Source of the DNA: Microlunatus elymi | Lineage (GTDB): Bacteria; Actinomycetota; Actinomycetes; Propionibacteriales; Propionibacteriaceae | Direction: 5' to 3' | NCBI RefSeq assembly: GCF_007362775.1 | Contig: NZ_CP041692.1 | Span: forward strand, 4,898,001 to 4,962,000 | Length of the DNA stretch: 64,000 bases | Part shown: piece after piece, positions 38,809-47,271 of the stretch | Layout: the number at the start of each line of letters is the position of its first letter | How positions within the stretch are numbered: position 1 is the stretch's first letter | The notes under the pieces: generated by a model | Database searches by the model: none | Told to the model about the DNA's origin: nothing | Seen by the model: the letters and a program-made list of their open reading frames with translations, nothing else | Position numbers and translations under genes: made by a program

Positions 38809-39825
38809 TCAGTCGAGCACGTTGAGTACGGGAGCGATGGTCTTGTCCCGGGCGCTCTGGTAGGCGGCCAAGATCATTCCGAGCACCTGGATGCCCTCGT
38901 CCTCGGTGTGCGGGGGGCGTTCGCCGGTGGCCAGGCAGTGGGCGAAGTGGCCGATCTCGGCGGCGATGTTGTTCACCGGCTCGAAGCTGAAGGTCTCCTC
39001 ACCGCCGTCGCGGAGCCGATAGCTCAGCGTGTTGCCGTCGCTGTGCAGGGAGCCGAGTTCACCGACCACCGAGAAGCGTTCGGTGCACTCGGCGGGCTGG
39101 TAGGCCCAGCTGGTCACCAACTGACCGACCACACCGTTGTCGAACCGGATCAGCACCTGAGCGCTGTCCTCACCCTCCATGAACTTCAACCGGTGCGTCG
39201 ACAGCATCGCCGTCGCCTCCACCGGCACGCCACCGGCCAACTGCAACATCAGATAGCTCGGGTGATAGCCGGTGTCGATCAACTCACCGCCGCCGGAGGT
39301 CTCGGTGTGAGCACGCCAGCCCATGTTGGCCGGATCGAAGTTGTTGTAGAAGCTGTCCGTGGTGCGGACCTCGTACACGGTGCCGAGCAGGCCCGAGTCG
39401 AGCAGCTCCTTGGCCTTGGCCACGGCCGGCATGAACAGCTGATTGTGCGCACACATCAGCGTGATCTTGTTGTCCTTCACCGCTGCATTGACCCGGCGGG
39501 CCTCCTCCGGCGTCAGGCACAACGGCTTCTCACACAGCACGTCGAGTCCGGCCTCGGCAGCGGCGACGATCGCGTCGGCGTGCAGATGATGCGGCAGGCA
39601 GATGTCGACCGCATCAAGATCAGCTTCCTTGATCATCTCCCGGTAGTCGGTGTACGCGGTCGCGCCCAGTTCCTCGGCGCGGCTGTTCGCGGTCTCGGCG
39701 ACCGCGTCCGCGACCGCGGTGACACCGATCTTGTCGGCGTGGGCCTGATAGCCACGGATGTGGGCGCCGGCGATGCCGCCGCCGCCGATGAGTCCGACCT
39801 TGATCATTTGGCTGTCCTTGATCAT
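38809..39825 (-). CDS. Gfo/Idh/MocA-family oxidoreductase
   Basis: A 338-residue NAD(P)-dependent sugar or inositol dehydrogenase-like protein. The Rossmann motif is VGLIGGGGIAGAHIRGYQ, the conserved EKP lysine is in LDVLCEKPLCLTPEEA, and the catalytic region reads GGGELIDTGYHPSYLMLQLAGG with Asp and His. The start ATG at 39825 overlaps the stop of the upstream homologue (ATGA). Met7 (39807) is an alternative. It probably acts on the sugar brought in by the divergent ABC transporter; the substrate cannot be named. Confidence 0.9.
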   Translation of the reverse strand: MIKDSQMIKVGLIGGGGIAGAHIRGYQAHADKIGVTAVADAVAETANSRAEELGATAYTDYREMIKEADLDAVDICLPHHLHADAIVAAAEAGLDVLCEKPLCLTPEEARRVNAAVKDNKITLMCAHNQLFMPAVAKAKELLDSGLLGTVYEVRTTDSFYNNFDPANMGWRAHTETSGGGELIDTGYHPSYLMLQLAGGVPVEATAMLSTHRLKFMEGEDSAQVLIRFDNGVVGQLVTSWAYQPAECTERFSVVGELGSLHSDGNTLSYRLRDGGEETFSFEPVNNIAAEIGHFAHCLATGERPPHTEDEGIQVLGMILAAYQSARDKTIAPVLNVLD

Positions 39826-40808
39826 TTGTATGGGACCGTCCTTCCGGATGCTGCGGCTTCGTTGGCAGCCACCACCAGCCGAGTGAGCTCGACCGCGGCA
39901 GCGAGATTGACGTCGGCACGGGTGTCATCGGCAATGTGCTGCACCCACTGCTCGTAGGCACTGGGCCCCCGCGCCGGCACCGGCACCTCCTGCACCCCGT
40001 CGCCGTACGCGGCGCCGGAGACCTTGATCACATCGTCGCGGTCGCAGTAGCTGAGCCAGCCCTGGGTGCCGCCGATCTCGATCAAGAACGGATCCGGCGA
40101 GACAAATCCCGCCTCGATCACACCGATCGCACCCGACGGGTAGCCGACGGTGACCACCGCGTTGTCCTCGACCTTACGGTCGGTGACCTTGCCGTAGATC
40201 GCGTTCACCGTCGACGGTGACGGGCCCAGGAACAGCTGAGTCAGATAGACCGGATGACAACCGAGATCGGTGAGCGCACCACCGATCGCCGGCTCCGGTT
40301 CGTAGAACCGCTCGGGCAGCCAATTGGCCACCGATCCGTTGTGACACAGGCGAACCCGGGCGTAGGTGAGCTCACCGAGATTGCCGGAGGCGAGCTCGTC
40401 GTTGATCACCGTGGTGTAGCCGTCGTACAGCCGGGGCAGCGACACGATCAGCTTCACCCCATGATCATCGCAAGCCTTGATGATCTCCTCTGCCTCGGCG
40501 ACCGTCGGCGCCAGCAACTTCTCGGTGAAGATGTGCTTACCGGCCCGGGCCGCCGCGACCATCACGTCACGATGGCGGCTGGTCTCGGTGGTCACCGTCA
40601 CGGCGTCAAGATCATCTCGGGCCAGCAACTGGTCCAGATCGGCGACGTACTCGGTGTTGTACTGGGCTGCGGCCTCGCGACCGCGTTCGGCATCGTCGTC
40701 CCAGATCGCGACGAGCTCGGTGTTCGGATTCTGGACAGTTGACCTGGTGTAGTCGCCGGCATGAACATGCCAGAAACTCAGGGTTGCCACTCGGAGGGGC
40801 GCGGACAC
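39822..40808 (-). CDS. Gfo/Idh/MocA-family oxidoreductase
   Basis: A 328-residue homologue of the preceding enzyme. It begins VSAPLRVATLSFWHVHAGDY, so the usual G-x-G-x-x-G is degenerate at the N-terminus. The EKP motif is EKL (AGKHIFTEKLLAPTVAEAEE), with the key Lys kept, and GGALTDLGCHPVYLTQLFLG gives the Asp/His pair. GTG at 40808 was preferred over TTG 40814 because GGAG lies 9 bases upstream. First gene of the minus-strand pair, transcribed from the divergent region shared with the sugar transporter. Confidence 0.87.
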   Translation of the reverse strand: MSAPLRVATLSFWHVHAGDYTRSTVQNPNTELVAIWDDDAERGREAAAQYNTEYVADLDQLLARDDLDAVTVTTETSRHRDVMVAAARAGKHIFTEKLLAPTVAEAEEIIKACDDHGVKLIVSLPRLYDGYTTVINDELASGNLGELTYARVRLCHNGSVANWLPERFYEPEPAIGGALTDLGCHPVYLTQLFLGPSPSTVNAIYGKVTDRKVEDNAVVTVGYPSGAIGVIEAGFVSPDPFLIEIGGTQGWLSYCDRDDVIKVSGAAYGDGVQEVPVPARGPSAYEQWVQHIADDTRADVNLAAAVELTRLVVAANEAAASGRTVPYK

Positions 40809-40908
40809 GGGCAATTGCTCCTTTGCCTTTGCAGGTAGAGATTCGTGGGCCGTACGCAGTGTGCAACTGCCATCCGATCACACCCTGGATACTTTCTCAA
40901 GCCCCTTT

Positions 40909-40928
40909 ACTAATTCGCTTCGATTAGT
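40909..40928. promoter_or_regulatory. Palindromic operator candidate between sugar transporter and oxidoreductase genes
   Basis: ACTAAT (40909-40914) and ATTAGT (40923-40928) form an inverted repeat with inner TCG/CGA symmetry. It lies 45 bases upstream of the permease ATG and about 100 bases from the oxidoreductase start, in AT-rich DNA unlike the surroundings. A LacI- or GntR-type repressor could bind here; no such gene is adjacent. Confidence 0.5.
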
Positions 40929-40972
40929 CATGATCGGTGCCGGAGACCCATCGGGTCGACGGAAGGAGATCA

Positions 40973-41941
40973 ATGTCGAGTTCAGTCCGGGTCGCCGCGC
41001 CACCGCGTACGACCGAGCAACCAGCGCCCAGTCGACGGCAGCACAGGATGAGCACTGCCGAGAAGCGGCGGCTGCGCACGGGGCTGCTGTTCATCTCGCC
41101 ATGGATCGTGGGTGTGCTGGCCTTCGTGTTCTACCCGGTCATCTACTCCTTCATCATCAGCCTGACCCGCTACTCCGGCATGCAGAAGCCGAAGTTCGTC
41201 GGGCTGACCAACTACGTGACCGCCTTCACCGATCCGCTGGTTCGGCAGTCGACCGGCAACACGATCTTCTATGCTGCCCTGGCGGTGCCGATCGGCTTGG
41301 TGGTCGCGATCGTCTTGGCGCTGGCGATGAACCGGAACGTCCGCGAGGTCGGCGTCTACCGCGCTGCGCTTTACATCCCTTCCCTGGTGCCGATCTTCGC
41401 GCTGGCCTTCATCTTCGCGGTGTTCGTCAATCCGACCTACGGCGTGATCAACCGTTTCATCGCGCTCTTCGGCGGTCAGAACGTCGACCTGCTGGCAGAG
41501 CCGACCAGCGCCAAGCTGGTGATCGTGGCAATGGCCCAGATGAGTGCGGGGAATGCCGCGTTGATCTTCCTGGCGGGCCTGCGCAACGTGCCCAACACGC
41601 TGTACGAGGCCGCACGAGTCGACGGCGCGTCGCGGTTGCGCCAGTTCACCTCGATCACGCTTCCGCTGCTCAGTCCTGCGATCCTGTTCAACCTGATCAC
41701 CGGAGTGTCCACCGGCATCCAGGTGTTCACCGAGGGCTTCGTGCTGACCAACGGCAAGGGCGATCCCGACAACGGAACGCTTTTCTACATGATGTATCTG
41801 TACAAGAATGCCTTCTCCTACGCCAATCTCGGCTTTGCCTCCGCAATGGCGGTGCTGCTGTTCCTGGTCGGAATGATCTTGGCGGTGCTGATCTATTGGC
41901 TGTCTCGCCGATTCGTCAACTACGACGTCTCCGCGGGCTGA
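40973..41941 (+). CDS. Carbohydrate ABC transporter permease (MalF/UgpA-like)
   Basis: A 322-residue inner-membrane subunit with six helices after a polar N-terminus of about 40 residues. FISPWIVGVLAFVFYPVIYSFIISLTRY is the typical first helix; the ATPase-contact loop is EAARVDGASRLRQFTSITLPLLSPAILFNLI. The ATG at 40973 follows an excellent AAGGAGAT site. First gene of permease-permease-binding protein. No ATP-binding subunit is present in the cluster, so a shared MsiK-type ATPase encoded elsewhere is likely. Confidence 0.92.
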   Translation: MSSSVRVAAPPRTTEQPAPSRRQHRMSTAEKRRLRTGLLFISPWIVGVLAFVFYPVIYSFIISLTRYSGMQKPKFVGLTNYVTAFTDPLVRQSTGNTIFYAALAVPIGLVVAIVLALAMNRNVREVGVYRAALYIPSLVPIFALAFIFAVFVNPTYGVINRFIALFGGQNVDLLAEPTSAKLVIVAMAQMSAGNAALIFLAGLRNVPNTLYEAARVDGASRLRQFTSITLPLLSPAILFNLITGVSTGIQVFTEGFVLTNGKGDPDNGTLFYMMYLYKNAFSYANLGFASAMAVLLFLVGMILAVLIYWLSRRFVNYDVSAG

Positions 41942-41951
41942 GAGGACGACT

Positions 41952-42863
41952 GTGGCTATCTCCGATCTCGCCGCTCCCGGCGACAACCTCGCCGACAAGC
42001 CGACCCGCGACTACAACCGGGCACCCGACGGCAGCCGGCAGAAGTGGTACAGCTCAACCATCGCCCGGCTCGTGATGATCGCGCTCTGTCTGTTGTTCCT
42101 GATGCCGTTGTACTGGATGGTCAACTCGTCCCTGAAGAGCGACGAGGAGCTGAACTCCTACCCACCCACCTGGTGGCCGCACTCGATGCAGTTCAGCAAC
42201 TACGTCGACGCGTTGACAGCGATGCCGTTCCTGCGGCTGTTCGCCAATACGGCGATCATCACGCTCGCGTCGGTGGGCCTGTCGGTCGTCTCCAGCTTCC
42301 TGGTCGCGTACGGCTTTGCCTGCATCGAGTGGCCGGGCCGCAACAAACTCTTCTACATCGTGCTGGCGACCCTGTTCCTGCCGTTCCCGGTGACGCTGAT
42401 CCCGATGTTCGACCTGTACGCCAATCTCGGGTGGGTCGACACCTGGCTACCGCTGATCGTGCCGCACATGTTCGGGTCGGCGTTCTACATCTTCCTGTTA
42501 CGACAGTTCCTGTTGCAGGTGCCGAAGGACATGCTGGACGCGGCCCGGATGGACGGTGCGAACGATTGGCAGATCGCCTGGCGACTGGTCTTCCCGTCGG
42601 CTCTTTCGGCGATCACCGCGGTCGCGATCTTCACCGCCGTCGCCACCTGGAACGACTTCATGGGCCCGCTGATCTACCTGCAGGACACCAACAAGCAGAC
42701 CTTGTCCATCGGCCTGCAGACCTTCAAGCAGGTCGAGTCCCAGACGGTGCAGTACAACCAGATGATGGCGGCCTCGTTCATGGTCGTGCTGCCGTTGATC
42801 ATCTTGTTCATCGTCTTCCAGCGCTACTTCCTCAAGGGCATCACCATCGGAGGTTTCAAGTGA
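41952..42863 (+). CDS. Carbohydrate ABC transporter permease (MalG/UgpE-like)
   Basis: A 303-residue membrane subunit partnering the previous permease. The contact loop is DAARMDGANDWQIAWRLVFPSALSAITAVAIF; MVNSSLKSDEELNSYPPTWWP and the ending QRYFLKGITIGGFK are typical of MalG-type proteins. The GTG start follows GAGAGGA by a short gap, 10 bases after the first permease stop. Its TGA overlaps the GTG of the binding protein (GTGA). Confidence 0.92.
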   Translation: MAISDLAAPGDNLADKPTRDYNRAPDGSRQKWYSSTIARLVMIALCLLFLMPLYWMVNSSLKSDEELNSYPPTWWPHSMQFSNYVDALTAMPFLRLFANTAIITLASVGLSVVSSFLVAYGFACIEWPGRNKLFYIVLATLFLPFPVTLIPMFDLYANLGWVDTWLPLIVPHMFGSAFYIFLLRQFLLQVPKDMLDAARMDGANDWQIAWRLVFPSALSAITAVAIFTAVATWNDFMGPLIYLQDTNKQTLSIGLQTFKQVESQTVQYNQMMAASFMVVLPLIILFIVFQRYFLKGITIGGFK

Positions 42864-44215
42864 TCAGCAGACGGACCTTTCTCGGCGGCGCCGCAGCAGC
42901 CGGGATCGCCGCTGGTGCAGGGATCCTGAGCGGCTGCGGCAGCCAGCAACGCGGCGGCGACTACGTCTCGCTGTGGGGCGTCGGGGGCGACTCGCGGCCG
43001 GCGCAGCAGAAGGTGATCGACGGCTTCCGCAAGGATCATCCCGAGGTCACGATCGACGCCAAGAACGTTCCGAGCAACGGGAACGACGGTGATGCGACCA
43101 ACGTGATCACCGCAGTCCGTGGCGGCACCGCCCCGGACCTGTGGTGGATGGACCGGTTCGCGGCCGCACAGTATGCCTCCCTCGGGCTGCTGGAACCGAT
43201 CGATTCCTTGATCAAGAAGTACGAGGACGAGAACTTCCTCGACAGCTGGTTGACCTTCGCGGTGAACGAACTGAGCTACAACGGTCAGACCTTCGGGCTG
43301 CCGACCAGCACCGACACCCGCGGCCTGTACTACAACAAGAAGATGCTCCGCGACGCCGGCATCGACCCGGACGAACTGGCGATGAGCAACGGCCCGATCG
43401 CCCTGGACCGGTTGTTCGAGATCTGCGACAAGATCACCACCAAGGACAAACGCGGGAACTACACCAAGATGGGCTTCATTCCCTGGCACGGCCAGGGCTG
43501 GGGCTACACCTGGGGTGTCGGCCTCGGCGCGTCGTACTTCGACAACGAGTCGTGTGAGATGACCATGCTCACCGACGAGTCGCTGCGCGCGCACCAGATG
43601 ATCTACGACTTCGCGCGCGAGTTCGACTACTCACGGATCAGCGCCTTCGTCTCCTCCTACGAGCCGAGCAACGCGCCGCCGGGCCAGACCGCCTTCTACA
43701 CCGACCGACTCGCCTTCGACATCGGCACCAGCGGGACCATGAACGGCATCCGCCAGTACGCACCGAAGCTCGACTGGGGTTACACCCACCTGCCGATCTT
43801 CGACAAGGGCATGCGGCCGTACACCTGGTCCGGCGGATTCGGCCTGGTAATGCCCAAGGGATCGTCGATGACGAAGAACGTCTGGGACTTCATGAAGTAC
43901 TACGCCGGGGTTCCCGGGCTGTCCATCTACTCGCCGGCCACGTTGGCGCTGCCGACCCGCCCGGAGGTGTTCAGCAACCCCGGTCTGAAGGAACTGCAGC
44001 CCGCCATCGCGCAGTTGAAGTTCTCCACCTCACGGCCTCCGGTGCCGGTCGGGCAACTGTGGTGGGATTCGCTCGTGCAGGCCCAGGAGAGCGTGACCAT
44101 CGGATCGAAGACGGCCAAGGAAGCGTTGCAGACGGCACAAGCACGCGTCGGCGGTCAGATGCAGGCAAACTGCCCGTTCAAGCTGCCGCCCGACTACGGC
44201 CAACCGGGAACTTGA
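42860..44215 (+). CDS. Extracellular sugar-binding protein of ABC transporter
   Basis: A 451-residue family-1 solute-binding protein. The N-terminus has a twin-arginine-like SRRTFLGGAAAAGIAAGAGILSGC, so it may be exported folded by Tat and lipidated at the Cys of LSGC. Motifs: AVRGGTAPDLWWMDRFAAAQYASLG, LPTSTDTRGLYYNKKMLRDAGID and WSGGFGLVMPKGS. Start GTG 42860 overlaps the permease stop. The binding protein being last in the operon, after both permeases, is less usual. A 54-base palindrome follows 21 bases after the stop. Confidence 0.92.
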   Translation: MISRRTFLGGAAAAGIAAGAGILSGCGSQQRGGDYVSLWGVGGDSRPAQQKVIDGFRKDHPEVTIDAKNVPSNGNDGDATNVITAVRGGTAPDLWWMDRFAAAQYASLGLLEPIDSLIKKYEDENFLDSWLTFAVNELSYNGQTFGLPTSTDTRGLYYNKKMLRDAGIDPDELAMSNGPIALDRLFEICDKITTKDKRGNYTKMGFIPWHGQGWGYTWGVGLGASYFDNESCEMTMLTDESLRAHQMIYDFAREFDYSRISAFVSSYEPSNAPPGQTAFYTDRLAFDIGTSGTMNGIRQYAPKLDWGYTHLPIFDKGMRPYTWSGGFGLVMPKGSSMTKNVWDFMKYYAGVPGLSIYSPATLALPTRPEVFSNPGLKELQPAIAQLKFSTSRPPVPVGQLWWDSLVQAQESVTIGSKTAKEALQTAQARVGGQMQANCPFKLPPDYGQPGT

Positions 44216-44236
44216 TCTTCACCTCGGCACCCTTGA

Positions 44237-44290
44237 CCGACTTGTCAGAAGCTAGTTGGGTTGTAGCACCACTACCTTCTGACAACTCGG
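44237..44290. repeat. 54-bp palindromic repeat, copy 1 (possible terminator)
   Basis: CCGACTTGTCAGAAG (44237-44251) faces CTTCTGACAACTCGG (44276-44290), 14 of 15 bases paired. The outer sequence matches the element at 47907-47960, which has the same total length. It lies after the sugar-binding protein gene. Confidence 0.72.
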
Positions 44291-44306
44291 GGATGAGGAG
44301 TTGATC

Positions 44307-45419
44307 ATGATCGGAGATCGGGTTCGTGCGGCGGCGACGGTTGTTGCGGCCGGTGTGCTGTTGGCGTCGGCGGCGGTCGCGCCGGCAAGTGCGCACGGCC
44401 AGCATCACCATCCGAGTCGCGCGACCTGCCCGCCCGCAGCGTCCGCCGTCGGTTACAGTGACGCGCTGGACAAGCTGGTCGTCGACGGTCAGGAGATCGG
44501 CGGTTTGTCCAACCTGGCTTGGGATTCGCGGCGCGGCAGCTATGCGGCCAGCGTGGACAACCACGGCAGCGATCCGTCCCGGGTCTGGTTCATCCGTGAT
44601 CTTTCTCATCCACGCCCGGTCGGGGATCCGCTGATCCTGCGGAAACTGGACGGCACCCCGTACACGGGCGAGACGGCGGACAACGAGGGCATGGCCGTGC
44701 TGCCGGACGGCCGGTTCGTGGTCAGCTCGGAGGTGGAGCCGTCGATCCGGATCTTCTCGCGTTCGGGGCTGCAGCAGCAGGAGCTGCCGGTGCCGGCCCG
44801 GTTCGCCGTGGCGCCGAAGGGTGAGGCGACCGAGAACGCGACGCTGGAGGGATTGACCATCAGCCGCTCCGGGCGGATCCTGATCGCCTCCATGGAGGGC
44901 ACCCTGTCCGGGGACACCGGTGACGGCAGCTTCCGGCGGCTGCTCGTCTACGCCAAGTCCCGGCACGGCTTCCGGCTGACCAAGCAGATCGGCTACCGCG
45001 TGGACGACGGGATGCGGATCCCGGAGATCGCCGAGTACGCCCCCGGCAAGTTGTTGATCATGGAGGCGGCCTGGAGCGCCGACGTCGGCAACACGATCAC
45101 CTTGTACGCCTCCGACATCTCTCACGCCCGTGACGTGAGCCGGGTGCAGGATCTGGCCACCACCCGGAATCTCGTTGTGCACAAGCGATTGATCGACGAC
45201 GTGACCAAGTGTCCTGATCTTGGTGCGACCGCCAAGGAGACGCAGCTCAATCCGCTGATGGACAACTTCGAGGCAATGGCGGTCAAGCCTGCTATCAACG
45301 ATCGCAGCTTCGGCGCGAGCGGGCATCGGGGCGCGTACGACGTGACCCTGCTCAGCGACGACAACTTCAACGAATCCCAGACCACGAGGGTGCTCGACCT
45401 GGTCGCTCAGCTCCCTTGA
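44307..45419 (+). CDS. Secreted esterase-like phytase-domain protein
   Basis: A 370-residue exported protein. The signal peptide is AAATVVAAGVLLASAAVAPASA, followed by His-rich HGQHHHPS. The main body is the esterase-like-activity-of-phytase beta-propeller (PF13449 type): GGLSNLAWDSRRGSYAASVDN, NEGMAVLPDGRFVVSSEVEPSIRIFS, NATLEGLTISRSGRILIASMEG and NFEAMAVKPAIN with repeated acidic positions that could bind calcium. The ATG at 44307 follows GAGGAG with 6-base spacing; TTG 44301 is less likely. It may hydrolyse phosphoesters outside the cell; the substrate is unproven. Its 3' end overlaps the convergent toxin gene by 13 bases. Confidence 0.82.
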   Translation: MIGDRVRAAATVVAAGVLLASAAVAPASAHGQHHHPSRATCPPAASAVGYSDALDKLVVDGQEIGGLSNLAWDSRRGSYAASVDNHGSDPSRVWFIRDLSHPRPVGDPLILRKLDGTPYTGETADNEGMAVLPDGRFVVSSEVEPSIRIFSRSGLQQQELPVPARFAVAPKGEATENATLEGLTISRSGRILIASMEGTLSGDTGDGSFRRLLVYAKSRHGFRLTKQIGYRVDDGMRIPEIAEYAPGKLLIMEAAWSADVGNTITLYASDISHARDVSRVQDLATTRNLVVHKRLIDDVTKCPDLGATAKETQLNPLMDNFEAMAVKPAINDRSFGASGHRGAYDVTLLSDDNFNESQTTRVLDLVAQLP

Positions 45420-45838
45420 TCTTCGTCCGCGCCCCCGACGTCGGCGTCCGGGACGCGACGAATCGGAGCCGACACCTCGATCAGGTGATCAAACGGCGAG
45501 AAGTCGTCGGTGTTCGCGGTCATCACCGTCGCACCGTGCCGATGGGCCTGCGCGGCGATCAGCGCGTCCTTGCTCCTGATCCTGGCTCCGGTGGCCCGTG
45601 CACCAGCGGCGACGATTCCGTACGAGCGCGTGGACTCGATGTCCACGGGGATCCAGTCGAATCGCTGATCGAGATCGTTCAGCCGCCGGGTGCGTTCGGC
45701 GATGTCGCCCGGGTTCGTCGCTGCGCGGACACCGAACTCCAGTTCAGCGCGCGACAGGATGCTTGCGCCGTAAACCTCCTGGGGGTCGAACTGATACTGG
45801 TCCAAGTCGATGAGGACGTTCGTGTCAAGCAGGATCAC
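45407..45838 (-). CDS. PIN-domain toxin (VapC family)
   Basis: A 143-residue ribonuclease toxin. The PIN core begins VILLDTNVLIDLDQ; SRAELEFGVRAAT supplies the Glu, IRSKDALIAAQAHRHGATVMTANTDDFSPF the later Asp residues, and IRRVPDA ends the domain. The last 15 residues are acidic. Start GTG at 45838 overlaps the antitoxin stop as GTGA. With the upstream antitoxin it forms a complete VapBC-type module on the minus strand. Confidence 0.9.
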   Translation of the reverse strand: MILLDTNVLIDLDQYQFDPQEVYGASILSRAELEFGVRAATNPGDIAERTRRLNDLDQRFDWIPVDIESTRSYGIVAAGARATGARIRSKDALIAAQAHRHGATVMTANTDDFSPFDHLIEVSAPIRRVPDADVGGADEDQGS

Positions 45839-46104
45839 GCCTGCTCCCACGGATCCAGCACCTCGCCGGACGGCGACCGCTCGATATCTTCACGCCAACT
45901 TGCAACCCGTCCAGGTGCCATCGGCTGCACATCAGCGAGACTCGCACCGGTGACCCAACGGCGAGGCCCCGGTCGGACGGGGACGATGCGCACGCCGGTC
46001 GGCCGCCCATAGCTGGTGATCTCGAATTCCTCACCGCTCTCCCGCACCAGCTCAATCACGGTGTTTGGATTCTGCTTGAGTTCACGGGTTCCGATCGTCT
46101 TCAT
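45835..46104 (-). CDS. Type II antitoxin, Phd/YefM family
   Basis: An 89-residue antitoxin: MKTIGTRELKQNPNTVIELVRESGEEFEITSYGRPTGVRIVPV is the Phd/YefM DNA-binding N-terminus and the acidic tail SWREDIERSPSGEVLDPWEQA is the toxin-binding part. A near-perfect palindrome 20 bases upstream (46124-46143) is the probable autoregulatory operator. TAGACT, 10 bases before the ATG, could be a -10 element and would make the message leaderless. Confidence 0.87.
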   Translation of the reverse strand: MKTIGTRELKQNPNTVIELVRESGEEFEITSYGRPTGVRIVPVRPGPRRWVTGASLADVQPMAPGRVASWREDIERSPSGEVLDPWEQA

Positions 46105-46123
46105 GGCGCCGAGTCTAGGCGCG

Positions 46124-46143
46124 CTGTAGACCTACGTCTACAG
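46124..46143. promoter_or_regulatory. Operator of the second toxin-antitoxin pair
   Basis: CTGTAGAC (46124-46131) and GTCTACAG (46136-46143) are perfect inverted repeats around CTAC. It lies 20 bases upstream of the antitoxin ATG, over the expected -35 region, as in other Phd-regulated operons. Confidence 0.7.
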
Positions 46144-46167
46144 TCCGGAGATTTGGCTGAACCCTCC

Positions 46168-47115
46168 TCACTGCCACGGCCGCAGTTTCGCGGGGTTGGC
46201 CACCACCCAGATGTGCTGGATCCGGTCGCCGACGACGTCGAAGGCGAAGACCGTCCGCACCGTTCCGGCCCGAACGGCCACCAGGCCGGGCCGTCCGTTG
46301 ACGGTGCGTTCCAGGAGGGCCTGGTCCGGGGTGGCTCGATCGGCGAGTGCCGCCCAGGCTGCGGCGACCTGGTCACCGCCGATGATCGGCTCGGTAAAGG
46401 TGGTCACTCGGCCGCCACCGTCGGCCGTCGCGACGGCGTCGGGAGCGAGCAAACCGATCAGCCGCTCGACATCCTTTGCCTGCCAGGCCTGTTTGAACTC
46501 CCGGACGATCTCGGCCTCGTCCCGCGACGGCGAGGTCGGCGCACGGGTCGACGCCTTGACCCGCCGGCGGGCCGAGGTGGCAAGTTGTCGGCAGGCGCCC
46601 GGCGTGCGACCGACGATCTGTGCGATCTCGGCGAACGGATAGCCGAAGACGTCGTGCAGGATGAACGCGACCCGCTCGGCCGGAGTCATCGATTCCAGGA
46701 CGACGAGCAGGGGCATGTTGACCGACTCGTCGAGCGTGATCTGATCAGCGGGATCCGTCGTCGGCGGGACGAGGCGTCGATCCGCCGGTGCTGTGTCGGG
46801 CAACGGCTCGGGGATCCACTCTCCGACGTAGCTCTCGCGACGAGCACGCGCAGACCTCAGCACGTTGAGGCAGATGCGGCTGGTGACGGTGCTCAACCAG
46901 GCGCCGGGTGACACAACTCCGATTTGTTGCTCTGCCGACAAGGAATACCAACGGGTGTACGCCTCCTGGACCGCGTCCTCGGCTTCGGCCAGCGAGCCGA
47001 GCAGCCGATAGGCGACATTGAGCAGCCGTCGTCGCTCACCCATGATCACCGCGTCGAGCTCACCGCTACCGGGCAGCGGCTCCCGTACGGTCGGAGAGTC
47101 GGATGGGTCTGTCAT
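46168..47115 (-). CDS. sigJ: ECF41-group RNA polymerase sigma factor (SigJ-like)
   Basis: A 315-residue extracytoplasmic-function sigma factor. Sigma region 2 is LLNVAYRLLGSLAEAEDAVQEAYTRWYSL; region 4 is ESMTPAERVAFILHDVFGYPFAEIAQIVGRTPGACRQLATSARRRV. The ECF41 hallmarks are visible: a linker motif WIPEPLPD and a SnoaL-like C-terminal extension with DGGGR (family DGGGK). In this group the C-terminal domain itself controls activity and no anti-sigma factor is needed, in line with none being adjacent. The ATG at 47115 follows GAAGGAGGT. The gene is divergent from a LUD protein, a candidate target. Confidence 0.92.
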   Translation of the reverse strand: MTDPSDSPTVREPLPGSGELDAVIMGERRRLLNVAYRLLGSLAEAEDAVQEAYTRWYSLSAEQQIGVVSPGAWLSTVTSRICLNVLRSARARRESYVGEWIPEPLPDTAPADRRLVPPTTDPADQITLDESVNMPLLVVLESMTPAERVAFILHDVFGYPFAEIAQIVGRTPGACRQLATSARRRVKASTRAPTSPSRDEAEIVREFKQAWQAKDVERLIGLLAPDAVATADGGGRVTTFTEPIIGGDQVAAAWAALADRATPDQALLERTVNGRPGLVAVRAGTVRTVFAFDVVGDRIQHIWVVANPAKLRPWQ

Positions 47116-47271
47116 CCGGTCACCTCCTTCGGTCGAATCTCCTCTGGTAATCGACAATCCGGCGCAGCGAAGTGTTTGGTCGTACGTGATCACCTCACAC
47201 CTCGGGCCCAGCCGGTGACGAACTGGATGGGCGTGCAACCTGTACGCCCATCGCTCACTCCGGAGGCCAGA

